DNA of 28,723 nucleotides from an uncultured Candidatus Saccharibacteria bacterium (GTDB taxonomy: Bacteria > Patescibacteriota > Saccharimonadia > Saccharimonadales > Saccharimonadaceae). Shown in pieces: positions 1 through 6,883 of this stretch (position 1 is the stretch's first letter; each line of letters starts with the position of its first letter). The stretch is taken from the NCBI GenBank assembly GCA_947090635.1, contig CAMUOM010000008.1, positions 1 to 28,723 on the forward strand, given 5' to 3'. Position numbers and translations under genes: made by a program. Below the pieces are notes generated by a model. That model worked only from the letters and a program-made list of their open reading frames with translations. It was not told the origin of the DNA and did no database searches.

Positions 1-88
1 TAAATATCTTAGCAAACCCCGCCCCGCCTGTCAACACCTTTTTGGACTTTTTGTGGGAATTTGCGCGGATTTGTGGGAGTTGCTGCGT

Positions 89-161
89 GGGTGCCGCAGG
101 ATACTTATATATATGTATATATTATATGTGTGCAATACCTATATATAAGAATCAGGCACCC
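89..161. repeat. Long AT-rich inverted repeat downstream of the first surface gene
   Basis: GGGTGCC (89-95) pairs with GGCACCC (155-161), and inside it CTTATATATA (104-113) pairs with TATATATAAG (140-149). This gives a roughly 73-nt imperfect hairpin. No U-run follows on either strand, so it is not a classical terminator. The core resembles the (TA)n/TATATG tract at 10435-10462. Nothing else supportable was seen in 1-238. Confidence 0.5.
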
Positions 162-238
162 ATGGGGCTTGATACTTAGGAGCTGGTTTAATAGCGCCGG
201 CGAGCGCCTCGCTCAACCTGTTGCCCCAAGCTGGGGAT

Positions 239-256
239 GGCAGAGCAAGCTCTGCC
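239..256. repeat. GC-rich hairpin just after the stop codon of the 658-aa surface gene
   Basis: GGCAGAGC (239-246) and GCTCTGCC (249-256) form a perfect 8-bp stem, or a 7-bp stem with a CAAG tetraloop. It lies 4 nt beyond the stop codon at 261. Reading along the gene, no U-run follows, which argues against a simple Rho-independent terminator. A second small stem, CCCCA/TGGGG, lies just beyond at about 224-236. A GC-rich hairpin of this size directly after a variable region is a known cis-element of diversity-generating retroelement targets. Confidence 0.6.
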
Positions 257-260
257 CGGA

Positions 261-2237
261 TTAGTCTTTGCGAACAGCCGAGAGCGCAACACGGAACGCG
301 CTGATGCTGAAAAAGTAGTGGCTGTAGTTGGTGTTGCCATTGCCCGAGTACAAGGCAAACACCCCAGCGTCCGAGCCACCGTCCGCGCGGTAGCCCCGAA
401 GGAACCAAAGCCGATTCTTAGAATAATCTAGGTAATCAATATTCTGTCCATTCCAACCTAAAGTCTCGTAAAGGGCTTGGCCGCCGCAAGTAGCAAAGGT
501 ACAACCATTTGGCGCGCCGAAGTTATAGGTGTTGACGTATGGCGGATGAGCCGCGTTAGTGCCAAAGTAGTCGTTGATTGCTGAATTATTTAGATTGCTA
601 CTATAACTTGCGGCAATATATTCATAAGCACCGCCGGACATGTCGTAGATACCGGTTGGATTATTAGTGGTACTGGCGAGTTGGCCAAGGGCGCCGTTGT
701 AGGCACGTTGTTGGTCACCGAAGCTACAGGCTGATTGAGTACCGAGAGTGCCGCCGTCATCATTGTAGGCACTGGTATTACCGCTAGCTTGTGGGCCACA
801 ACCGGTGATACTATAGCTACTATTCTGAGATTGGTTCTGGCTATTGATTTGCACACCATTGTAGCCGGCACCGTATTTGCTGGCACTTAAGTAAGTAGCA
901 GCGCCCCAGTCGTTGTTGTTGACCATGTGAGAGCTGAATTTAGCTAAATGATGGCTGTTTTGTGGTGAGTCAACTGATTTGCCGCCAACATTCTGTGGAT
1001 CGTTTACTCCGATAGATTTAGCTACCGAATAGAAGCTACCAATACCGTTAATGCCGCTATAATAGCCAGATATGTGGAGACTATTTGGCAAAACGGTTGG
1101 ATTACTGACGTCACCGGTCGTTTCAAACTTCGCAAACCAGATGCCGTTGAACTCCTTGCTACCAAAGGTAAAGGCGGGATGGGTGGCCCAAGTGCCGTTG
1201 GCGGTTGGGACAGCTTTAGTGGATTGCTTGTTTTCAAACTCAATGGTGAAGTTTTGGGCTGGAACAGCTGGGTCACTACCGCTATAGCGTAATACCTTAT
1301 AACGGTAACGTGGAATGTATACCCAGTAACCAAGGATATCGGTTTGATCTACGACCTTACTAAAGCCACGGTATTTACTAAGAGCTTCTGGCTTGACAGT
1401 GATGGCGTTGGCCCATTGTTTATTGGCGTAATCATACCAACCACTGTCAGCTGCTTCTGGGTCAGCTACGCTGGTCCACTGGGCGTTGGTGGTGCTGCCA
1501 GTGTATTTAACTGGAATCATGTTCTTATCTAGAGTGACAAGACAAGAGCTATTGGCATTCCCCGCCTGACAGGTCTCGGATGGGTTGGCTTTAGCTGTGC
1601 GGTTAGTCCAATCCACTGGCTTTGGGGCTGGTTTGGCAGTTACGGTATAGGTAACAGTAGTGGAGTACTTGCCAGCCGCAAGGCTATTCGGTAAAATAGC
1701 GGCGCCAAAGGTCATGTGTACGGTGCACTGCTTTTTACCCTTGCAGCCAGCATTGTCGTATTCTGATGCCGTGTCAACAATCACGCTCGGCGCTTCATCA
1801 CCAGCCGGAACATGCATGAACCCGTTTGGCCTAAACTCCGTGTCGTGCCCTTCTTCCAATCGATAGCCCCATGAGTTGGTGTTCATTCCCATTAGCATCT
1901 CTCGTCCGCTTGATTCATCTTTGAATGCAGTCATACCCTCAATCCGGTGACTGTTGTCTTTAGTATTAACTAGGTCTGCGCTATCCGCATGGATAGTCAG
2001 ATTGAATCCGCGCGGCTTGGCGGTTTTAATCTTCACGGGCGTGGTGGCCTCATGCAAATAAGGGTCGGTCGAGGACTGCTTAAGGTCAGCATCCGAGCCA
2101 ATAGTAAGCTCAACAGTGTTGTCGTCAGTGGCGTGAGCTGGCGTGGCTAAGACTAACGGGGTTACTGCAAGTAAAAATAGAGGCCAAATAATTACCTCCC
2201 ACAGGGTTTTAGTGTTAAGCTGTTTCTGTTGTCTCAT
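261..2237 (-). CDS. Secreted surface protein with C-terminal FGE/C-type-lectin-like domain
   Basis: 658 aa. An N-terminal signal peptide has a hydrophobic core at residues 15-32 and a likely cleavage after AHA (about 36). Residues about 40-205 are the N-terminal domain shared with the genes ending at 2432, 4092 and 26582. From about residue 300 a formylglycine-generating-enzyme (SUMF1/EgtB-like, C-type lectin) fold is suggested by GIWFAKFETTG, SKYGAGYNGVQIN, TGCG, GIYDMSGGAYEY and the terminal SAFRVAL. The very C-terminus is Tyr/Asn/Ser-rich with NNC-dominated codons. No LPXTG or C-terminal membrane anchor is visible. The ATG at 2237 is preceded by GGAGGAG and the family promoter at 2292-2320. 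The role is unknown; ligand or partner binding at the cell surface is inferred. Enzymatic activity is not supported. Confidence 0.85.
   Translation of the reverse strand: MRQQKQLNTKTLWEVIIWPLFLLAVTPLVLATPAHATDDNTVELTIGSDADLKQSSTDPYLHEATTPVKIKTAKPRGFNLTIHADSADLVNTKDNSHRIEGMTAFKDESSGREMLMGMNTNSWGYRLEEGHDTEFRPNGFMHVPAGDEAPSVIVDTASEYDNAGCKGKKQCTVHMTFGAAILPNSLAAGKYSTTVTYTVTAKPAPKPVDWTNRTAKANPSETCQAGNANSSCLVTLDKNMIPVKYTGSTTNAQWTSVADPEAADSGWYDYANKQWANAITVKPEALSKYRGFSKVVDQTDILGYWVYIPRYRYKVLRYSGSDPAVPAQNFTIEFENKQSTKAVPTANGTWATHPAFTFGSKEFNGIWFAKFETTGDVSNPTVLPNSLHISGYYSGINGIGSFYSVAKSIGVNDPQNVGGKSVDSPQNSHHLAKFSSHMVNNNDWGAATYLSASKYGAGYNGVQINSQNQSQNSSYSITGCGPQASGNTSAYNDDGGTLGTQSACSFGDQQRAYNGALGQLASTTNNPTGIYDMSGGAYEYIAASYSSNLNNSAINDYFGTNAAHPPYVNTYNFGAPNGCTFATCGGQALYETLGWNGQNIDYLDYSKNRLWFLRGYRADGGSDAGVFALYSGNGNTNYSHYFFSISAFRVALSAVRKD
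282..398 (-). other. Candidate DGR variable region at the 3' end of the 658-aa gene
   Basis: In the 36 codons from the Arg of RGYRAD (398) to the Arg of AFR (291), 22 end in C as NNC (TAC, GAC, AAC, AGC, CAC, ACC, ATC, GGC, CGC, TTC). In the preceding 24 codons only about 5 do. The motif GSDAGVFAL followed by a run of Asn/Tyr/Ser/His and then FRVAL matches the usual C-type-lectin variable region in which template AAC codons are mutagenised at adenine. Residues 291-282 would be the invariant 3' part. No template repeat or reverse transcriptase is in the window, so this is inference. Confidence 0.45.
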
Positions 2238-2291
2238 GTTACTTACTCCTCCACTTATTTGTTATCTCCGTCACCACGGCTAGATACTTGC

Positions 2292-2320
2292 ATTATAGCA
2301 TAGGCGCAATAATTCACCAA
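2292..2320 (-). promoter_or_regulatory. Surface-family promoter upstream of the 658-aa gene
   Basis: Extended -10 TGCTATAAT (TATAAT at 2297-2292), a 17-nt spacer and -35 TTGGTG (2320-2315). The sequence from the -10 into the leader (GCAAGTATCTAGCCGTGGTG) is nearly identical to that upstream of the paralogs starting at 5276 and 28571. Confidence 0.75.
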
Positions 2321-2407
2321 ATTTAATCACCCAATTTATTGTTAATCAGAACAATAAATTTTCATACGAGCAGCTTCCTCTACTCAAAAATATTTTTAGT
2401 TACAACT

Positions 2408-2435
2408 GTGACTTAAATTATAAATAATTTGTCAC
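2408..2435 (-). terminator. Possible weak terminator overlapping the stop of the 347-aa-type gene
   Basis: GTGAC and AAATT pair with AATTT and GTCAC across a short loop at the stop codon of the gene ending at 2432. An A/T-rich stretch with a five-T run follows about 15-20 nt downstream on the minus strand. The stem is A/T-rich, so efficiency is doubtful. Confidence 0.3.
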
Positions 2436-3466
2436 ATGATACTACCGCCGGTATCGTCTATTACGGTCATTGGTACACATGGCGAACCGATAATAGCACT
2501 CAAATCGCGCACTATATTTTTAGCCTTTTCAACTTCTGTACGCGGTAAATTGATATCAACACCGCTATATTTATAATTATGATTATTGTTTAAAGAACAA
2601 CCAAGCACACTAGAATTTACCCAACGCCCAGTATTGAGATAGCGCACGGAACCATCGGCCAAAATCGTAATGTCAGGCACATACACAAATATAACAGAAG
2701 AGATAATTTCCCGGCTATACTTAAACGCCGTTTTATTCCCGTATGCAATATACGCCCATTGTCCCTCACCGTAATTATACCAATCTTTCATAGTAGCAAT
2801 TGCCCAATAGTTCCTAATACCAACGATATCACCAAAGCTATTCCTATTGGTAACAGCCCTAACAACCGGTATTTGCCCACCATTGTATGGATGTACACAT
2901 CGTTCATCATTACTATTGGATACACAATTACTAGGCTTCGGCTTACTAACAACCGTGTAAACAATAGCAGCACTATAACTACCCGTGGCTAATTTGGTCG
3001 CATCGGCGTTAGCGCCAAAAGTCAGCCAAATATCGCAAGATCTCAAGTTGTCACACTCGCCTCGATTCTTACTGGTTGTATTCGCAAGCAATATCGCGCG
3101 CCCAGCAGCATCGGGCACCATACTGAAGTTTGTGGCATCCTTGCCTAGCGCATAACCCCACCGATTAATAGCCAGTGGCTTATTATTGCCACTAATTGGC
3201 GCAATCTTATAGGACGGGTTCTGAGCATTCACCAAATTTGAATTTTTAGCATACATACTCAACGAAAAGCCGTAATCATTATCATTGCGCACCTGAATTC
3301 TATTATTACCCTTATAAATCTTACCGCTCTGTCGCAAGTCAACATTAGGCGAATCAAAATTTATTGATATTTTATCAGCATACGCCGGCGACACTATAAC
3401 TAATGCCGAGATTAAAGGTAAAGTTATACCAACTAATATTTTACTTTTTGCATTGCCGTACCTCAT
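2432..3466 (-). CDS. Secreted surface-family protein, short C-terminal variant
   Basis: 344 aa from the ATG at 3466, which follows AAAGGTGG by 5 nt; a GTG at 3475 is in frame but lacks that spacing. The signal peptide ends near SPAYADK. The N-terminal domain (roughly residues 30-180) matches the paralogs: SGKIYKGNNRIQVRNDNDYG, a NRWGYAL segment, LTFGANAD and GSYSAAIVYT. The C-terminus lacks the FGE-like domain. It instead shares a short module with the gene ending at 4092: a GEGQWAY motif, FVYVPD, a Cys, and a final VRDLSAIIGSPC segment. It is more A/T-rich than its neighbours and has its own promoter at 3500-3529 rather than the family promoter. Function unknown. Confidence 0.8.
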   Translation of the reverse strand: MRYGNAKSKILVGITLPLISALVIVSPAYADKISINFDSPNVDLRQSGKIYKGNNRIQVRNDNDYGFSLSMYAKNSNLVNAQNPSYKIAPISGNNKPLAINRWGYALGKDATNFSMVPDAAGRAILLANTTSKNRGECDNLRSCDIWLTFGANADATKLATGSYSAAIVYTVVSKPKPSNCVSNSNDERCVHPYNGGQIPVVRAVTNRNSFGDIVGIRNYWAIATMKDWYNYGEGQWAYIAYGNKTAFKYSREIISSVIFVYVPDITILADGSVRYLNTGRWVNSSVLGCSLNNNHNYKYSGVDINLPRTEVEKAKNIVRDLSAIIGSPCVPMTVIDDTGGSIM

Positions 3467-3499
3467 ATATACCACCTTTTATTTTAATGTATTTGTTCA

Positions 3500-3529
3500 A
3501 GTATAATATTAATGCTTATGCGCTGTCAA
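3500..3529 (-). promoter_or_regulatory. Promoter of the short surface-family gene
   Basis: Consensus -35 TTGACA (3529-3524), an 18-nt spacer and -10 TATACT (3505-3500), about 33 nt before the ATG. It differs from the promoter shared by the three other paralogs, so this copy is probably regulated separately. Confidence 0.7.
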
Positions 3530-3552
3530 TAATAAAATGTTGTAAATAATAA

Positions 3553-3584
3553 GAAATAAAAAGTGCAGCAGATGACTGCTGTAC
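3553..3584 (-). terminator. Rho-independent terminator after the 107-aa gene
   Basis: On the minus strand GTACAGCAG, loop TCAT, CTGCTGCAC (3584-3563; one mismatch in the stem) is followed by TTTTTATTTC (3562-3553). It separates the 107-aa gene from the promoter of the next surface gene. Confidence 0.75.
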
Positions 3585-3641
3585 TGGGAGTTGAATTATG
3601 GACATTTGCACCACAGGCCGATTAAGGCTATGAAGCCCACT

Positions 3642-3965
3642 TCACTTCAGCAAGTGCCGCACGCGGCCAAATTGCTTAAGCTGCGGCTTGCCATCCTCGT
3701 CATACTCGCGGCTATAGTGGTAAAGGTCGACTTTGATGTGCGACAGCTGGTCACCCGCGCGCCAGATGTGGTAGCGCAGCACTATATTGCCGTGTCGTTT
3801 GTCGCGGTCGAGATATTCGACCCACGTATCGTCCTGCTCGGCGCGCTCCAGCAAACGACTCGCGCCATACCAGAGGTCGCTCTCACTGACCGGATACCGC
3901 AAGTAGAACTCCGGCGACGTGTGCAGCCCAAAATCCAGCTCATCCATATAACCAATGTTCAACAT
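3642..3965 (-). CDS. Hypothetical 107-aa protein
   Basis: Small, charged, soluble protein with many Asp/Glu/Arg/Tyr residues (MLNIGYMDELDFGLH at the start; LFL-type hydrophobic segments absent). No signal peptide or membrane segment, and no family recognised. GGAGGG lies 4 nt before the ATG at 3965, an extended -10 TGCTATAAT lies upstream at 4035-4027, and a terminator follows at 3553-3584, so it looks like a complete monocistronic gene. A longer plus-strand frame covering the same DNA (3591-4097) lacks these signals and is judged a shadow. Confidence 0.6.
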   Translation of the reverse strand: MLNIGYMDELDFGLHTSPEFYLRYPVSESDLWYGASRLLERAEQDDTWVEYLDRDKRHGNIVLRYHIWRAGDQLSHIKVDLYHYSREYDEDGKPQLKQFGRVRHLLK

Positions 3966-4026
3966 TATCCCTCCAAGGTACTTGACCGTTGGGCGTCACC
4001 CCCGCCCGCCTGCCGTGGGCCTAATT

Positions 4027-4035
4027 ATTATAGCA
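4027..4035 (-). promoter_or_regulatory. Extended -10 promoter of the 107-aa gene
   Basis: TGC-TATAAT on the minus strand (4035-4027), about 62 nt before the start codon at 3965. No good -35 is visible at the usual spacing, as is common for extended -10 promoters. Confidence 0.4.
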
Positions 4036-4091
4036 GAATAAACAAGATGAAATTGGTTGTATTAGTGCAACATATTACCAATGGCCTTACG

Positions 4092-5276
4092 CTATAATTT
4101 TGGCATTGATCCGTCCGGGCATGGCGTACCAATGACTGGCGTTAGATCACGAACGGTATCTTTTAGATCGCGAATGGCATGCTCTAATTCGCGTTGTTCA
4201 TGCCCAAGATTTATATTTGTCTTCCATCTTTTATCACTTCCGCAGATTAACTCAAGATTAATCCACCTAGAATAAGTATTATTCTCACTTTCTACGTACG
4301 ACCAATTATAACCGAGTTTACTAATTCTTGGTACAAAAACATACACCGCTGATACATCAGAATAATCAACCTTCACTTTATTACCACTATACTTCTTAAA
4401 CACGGCACTAAATCGAAAAAGACCTCCTGTATCCCAACCAGTTCCGCCCAATTTCTTTGCTATATTAACCCCATAAGCCCATTTTCCTTGATTATAATCA
4501 TACCAATTATCGCTATTGGGATTTGGCACACTCTGCCAGTCGCCATTAACCCACTCAACTGGCATAGTACCCATCGCACTAATATTAGGACTATATGCAG
4601 TACCAAATACGTCAATAGGTCCAGGCACGTCATTAGTCATAGTATATGCCTGTCTAAGCTTACTTGTAGCAGTATAAGTTAACGTAGTACTATAATTACC
4701 TACAGGCAAACGTTTTGGATCGAGATTAGCACCAAAGGTGATATGTAGTATACAATCATCAATATTAATGCAGTCGCCTTTATCATTACCATCAATATCA
4801 GCCAATATAGCAGAAGAAACCGGACTAAATGTAGTAGCGCTATTGCTCATAGTATAACCCCACTGATTGGCAGCAAGATTCTGGTTAATGCCAGATACCG
4901 AGTATATCCTATAGGAAGAATCCTTGCTATTCACTAAATTAGGCTGGCTAGTGTTCATACTAAGTGTAAAACCGTAATCATTACTGTTATGAACGTGCAC
5001 GCTACTATTGTGCTTATATAGGTTGCCACTACGCTGCAATACAACATTGGTAGTATCGAGGTCAACTGAAATACTGTCCGCGTGGGCTGGTATAGTAAAA
5101 ATAAACGGCGTGACGGCGAGAACAAACAAACCAAAGGCCAACCCGCGGACCACAAAATTATGGTTGGCTGTTGGCGCCAGAGGCGCCGAAGTGGCTATTT
5201 TACCCCTACTTTTAGTAGTTTGGGATAAGAGGCTTAAAAGTTTACCCCCCACAGCTGTTTGCCGTAATTTACTCAT
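4092..5276 (-). CDS. Secreted surface-family protein, short C-terminal variant with long signal region
   Basis: 394 aa. The N-terminus is unusually long: a basic segment of about 45 residues (MSKLRQTAVGGKLLSLLSQ onward) precedes the hydrophobic core GLAFGLFVLAVTPFIFTIPAHA, with cleavage expected after AHA near residue 66. The shared N-terminal domain follows (SGNLYKHNSSVHVHNSNDYG, NQWGYTMSNSATTF, ITFGANLDPK, GNYSTTLTYTATSK). The C-terminal part has NWYDYNQGKWAYGV, VYVFVPRI and a terminal TVRDLTPVIGTPC module like the gene ending at 2432. It contains a GGGGGG run near codons 9-11 (5245-5250) that is in frame here; the paralog at 28571 carries ten G at the same place. GGAGGACA provides the ribosome site and the family promoter lies at 5349-5377. 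Function unknown; surface exposure inferred. Confidence 0.82.
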   Translation of the reverse strand: MSKLRQTAVGGKLLSLLSQTTKSRGKIATSAPLAPTANHNFVVRGLAFGLFVLAVTPFIFTIPAHADSISVDLDTTNVVLQRSGNLYKHNSSVHVHNSNDYGFTLSMNTSQPNLVNSKDSSYRIYSVSGINQNLAANQWGYTMSNSATTFSPVSSAILADIDGNDKGDCINIDDCILHITFGANLDPKRLPVGNYSTTLTYTATSKLRQAYTMTNDVPGPIDVFGTAYSPNISAMGTMPVEWVNGDWQSVPNPNSDNWYDYNQGKWAYGVNIAKKLGGTGWDTGGLFRFSAVFKKYSGNKVKVDYSDVSAVYVFVPRISKLGYNWSYVESENNTYSRWINLELICGSDKRWKTNINLGHEQRELEHAIRDLKDTVRDLTPVIGTPCPDGSMPKL

Positions 5277-5354
5277 TGTTGTTTGTCCTCCATTTTTGGT
5301 TATTATCCCATTTTAGGTTTATCTCTGCCACCACGGCTAGATGCTTGCATTATA
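5171..5354 (-). repeat. Direct repeat copy 1: surface-gene promoter, leader and signal region
   Basis: This stretch is nearly identical to 28462-28650. It covers the -10, leader, ribosome site, start codon and first ~35 codons of the surface gene. The main length difference is the G-tract (6 here, 10 there). The copies are in direct orientation about 23 kb apart. Confidence 0.8.
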
Positions 5355-5377
5355 GCACAAGAGGAATAAAATACCAA
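5349..5377 (-). promoter_or_regulatory. Surface-family promoter upstream of the 394-aa gene
   Basis: Extended -10 TGCTATAAT (TATAAT at 5354-5349), a 17-nt spacer and -35 TTGGTA (5377-5372). It is followed by the same GCAAG...CTAGCCGTGGTGG leader found at the other two family promoters. The tRNA terminator ends immediately upstream. Confidence 0.75.
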
Positions 5378-5379
5378 AC

Positions 5380-5402
5380 AAAAAATGCCCCCGAAGGGGC
5401 AT
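5380..5402 (-). terminator. Rho-independent terminator of the tRNA-Ala/tRNA-Ile unit
   Basis: On the minus strand ATGCCCC, loop TTCG, GGGGCAT (5402-5385) is followed by a T-run down to 5380. It lies just after the tRNA-Ile 3' end at 5414. Confidence 0.85.
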
Positions 5403-5413
5403 TTAAATAATAC

Positions 5414-5490
5414 TGGTGGGCGGTTCAGGACTTGAACCTGAGACCTCGTCATTATCAGTGACGCGCTCTAACCAACTGAGCTAATCGCCC
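5414..5490 (-). tRNA. tRNA-Ile (GAT)
   Basis: 77 nt including an encoded CCA. The cloverleaf is readable: acceptor GGGCGAT, T8 A9, D-stem GCTC, anticodon loop CTGATAA with GAT, and T-arm TTCAAGT. The 3' acceptor strand is ACCGCCC, which leaves an A6-C67 mismatch where most bacterial tRNA-Ile(GAT) have a pair. It is cotranscribed after tRNA-Ala. Confidence 0.92.
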
Positions 5491-5496
5491 ACAGCG

Positions 5497-5573
5497 TGGT
5501 GGAGATAAAGAGACTCGAACTCTTGACCCCCTGCTTGCAAAGCAGGTGCTCTAGCCAACTGAGCTATATCCCC
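5497..5573 (-). tRNA. tRNA-Ala (TGC)
   Basis: 77 nt with encoded CCA. Acceptor GGGGATA pairs with TATCTCC (one G-U), the anticodon loop is CTTTGCAAG with TGC, and the T-arm loop is TTCGAGT. This Ala-Ile pair normally sits in the 16S-23S spacer; here it stands alone, about 3 kb from the 16S gene with protein genes between. Confidence 0.95.
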
Positions 5574-5591
5574 ATACCGAGCTTCTACTAT

Positions 5592-5633
5592 GTAGACTAT
5601 AACTAGTCTACAATATCCGCGCAGCAATTGCAA
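5592..5633 (-). promoter_or_regulatory. tRNA operon promoter with overlapping palindrome
   Basis: -35 TTGCAA (5633-5628), a 17-nt spacer and -10 TAGACT (5610-5605). A perfect 8-bp inverted repeat, GTAGACTA-TAAC-TAGTCTAC (5592-5611), covers the -10 and the start region. It could be an operator or a leader hairpin; which one cannot be told from sequence. Confidence 0.55.
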
Positions 5634-5665
5634 TAGCATTTATTTAAATACCGCCACCCCACCAT

Positions 5666-6868
5666 TTAATGAAAGTAATAATAGGATGTAAAAATCATCA
5701 ACCGAGCGGAAAACGTTATGAGGCAAAGAATTATATTACAGTTATTGATAGCAAGACACACCTTAGCAAACTGGTCATTACTGTCCTGCTGTAGCGCTCG
5801 CCGGCTACAAAACCGTGCTACCGTAATCGGCACCACAGCTCCATTAACTATAATTATTGGTATTGCTAAGAATATTGGTGTAATAAAATTAAGTGCCGTG
5901 GCAAGTCGGTTGTAGATTGTACTACGCGGTTTGATTGCCTTAAGCTTAACAAAGCTAAAGAACAAAATGGTGCTTGCACCCGCAAATGCAATAGTGGATG
6001 CGATACTGAACGGAAACAAGCACACAGATGATACTATTGCTGCGACGATATAAATAGCTTGTGCTATCCTGTAGGTACTAAAAACGCGGCTGGATTTAGC
6101 GGTACGAGTAATAATAAACTTACCGATTGCATAAATAATTAGCGTAGCGACACAGATTATGTCTAGTTTTAACATCATACCTGTATCTGTAAGTATGCCT
6201 ACAATAGGATTTTTATCCAAGAGCAGCCTATCTAGTTCGAGGTATGCACCCATATACATTTCAGTGGCAAACTTCGACACCAAGAAAGCTAGAATTATCA
6301 TGCCGACAGCGGCGAGTGATACTAAAACTGATTGCTTACAATCAGTTGCCTTTTGCACTGCGTCACGCCTTAAAGTCATAACACAGAGAGCAATGGTGCT
6401 AAAAAATGACGTCATCAGTAAGATAAATGGAATATCTACATTAGCTAATGCAGAAATAGATCCCCACCCATCACGATTTATCGTGCTATTCGCAAAACAA
6501 ATCATGGCAGCGGCTGGCGTAGCGCCAACTACGGCGGCTAATATGATAGTGCGAGCCAAGCGCTTGTTCTTCGGTGTTAGCTTGGGTAAACGTTGCACTG
6601 GCAATGATTTCTTCAGAGCAAATATGGCTAGTATTGCAACTAGAAGCGCCGCCAGTATAATTAAGGCAGCGTCATTTATCTGGTCAAGATAAATGGATTT
6701 ATATGTTGCTTGGTCATCGGCGTCATATCTGGCAATTAAAGCCACAATCGTTATTGATATGGCATGTAGCATGATAATCGCAGCCGCTAACCAAGCTGAC
6801 CAGTGCAGTGTTCTGCGTGATTGTTCTGACAATGTTATTTTCATGATTTTAACCGATAGTGTACCCAA
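5666..6868 (-). CDS. Polytopic membrane protein of unknown function
   Basis: About 400 aa with roughly ten hydrophobic segments spread along its length, for example WLAAAIIMLHAISITIVALIA, ALIILAALLVAILAIFAL, LVSLAAVGMIILAFLVSKF, IFLAIPIIIVNGAVVPITVA. No catalytic motif or transporter signature was recognised. The start is ambiguous: the TTG at 6868 has AGGG 5 nt upstream, whereas the ATG at 6844 (MKITLSEQ) lacks a good ribosome site. It begins about 15 nt after the stop of the 469-aa gene, so the two are probably cotranscribed and may act together at the membrane. Confidence 0.65.
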   Translation of the reverse strand: MGTLSVKIMKITLSEQSRRTLHWSAWLAAAIIMLHAISITIVALIARYDADDQATYKSIYLDQINDAALIILAALLVAILAIFALKKSLPVQRLPKLTPKNKRLARTIILAAVVGATPAAAMICFANSTINRDGWGSISALANVDIPFILLMTSFFSTIALCVMTLRRDAVQKATDCKQSVLVSLAAVGMIILAFLVSKFATEMYMGAYLELDRLLLDKNPIVGILTDTGMMLKLDIICVATLIIYAIGKFIITRTAKSSRVFSTYRIAQAIYIVAAIVSSVCLFPFSIASTIAFAGASTILFFSFVKLKAIKPRSTIYNRLATALNFITPIFLAIPIIIVNGAVVPITVARFCSRRALQQDSNDQFAKVCLAINNCNIILCLITFSARLMIFTSYYYFH

Positions 6869-6883
6869 GTACGCCCTGCTCCG

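Noticed and set aside
3591..4097. 168-codon plus-strand frame
   Set aside because: It lacks a ribosome site and covers the 107-aa minus-strand gene, which has promoter, ribosome site and terminator.
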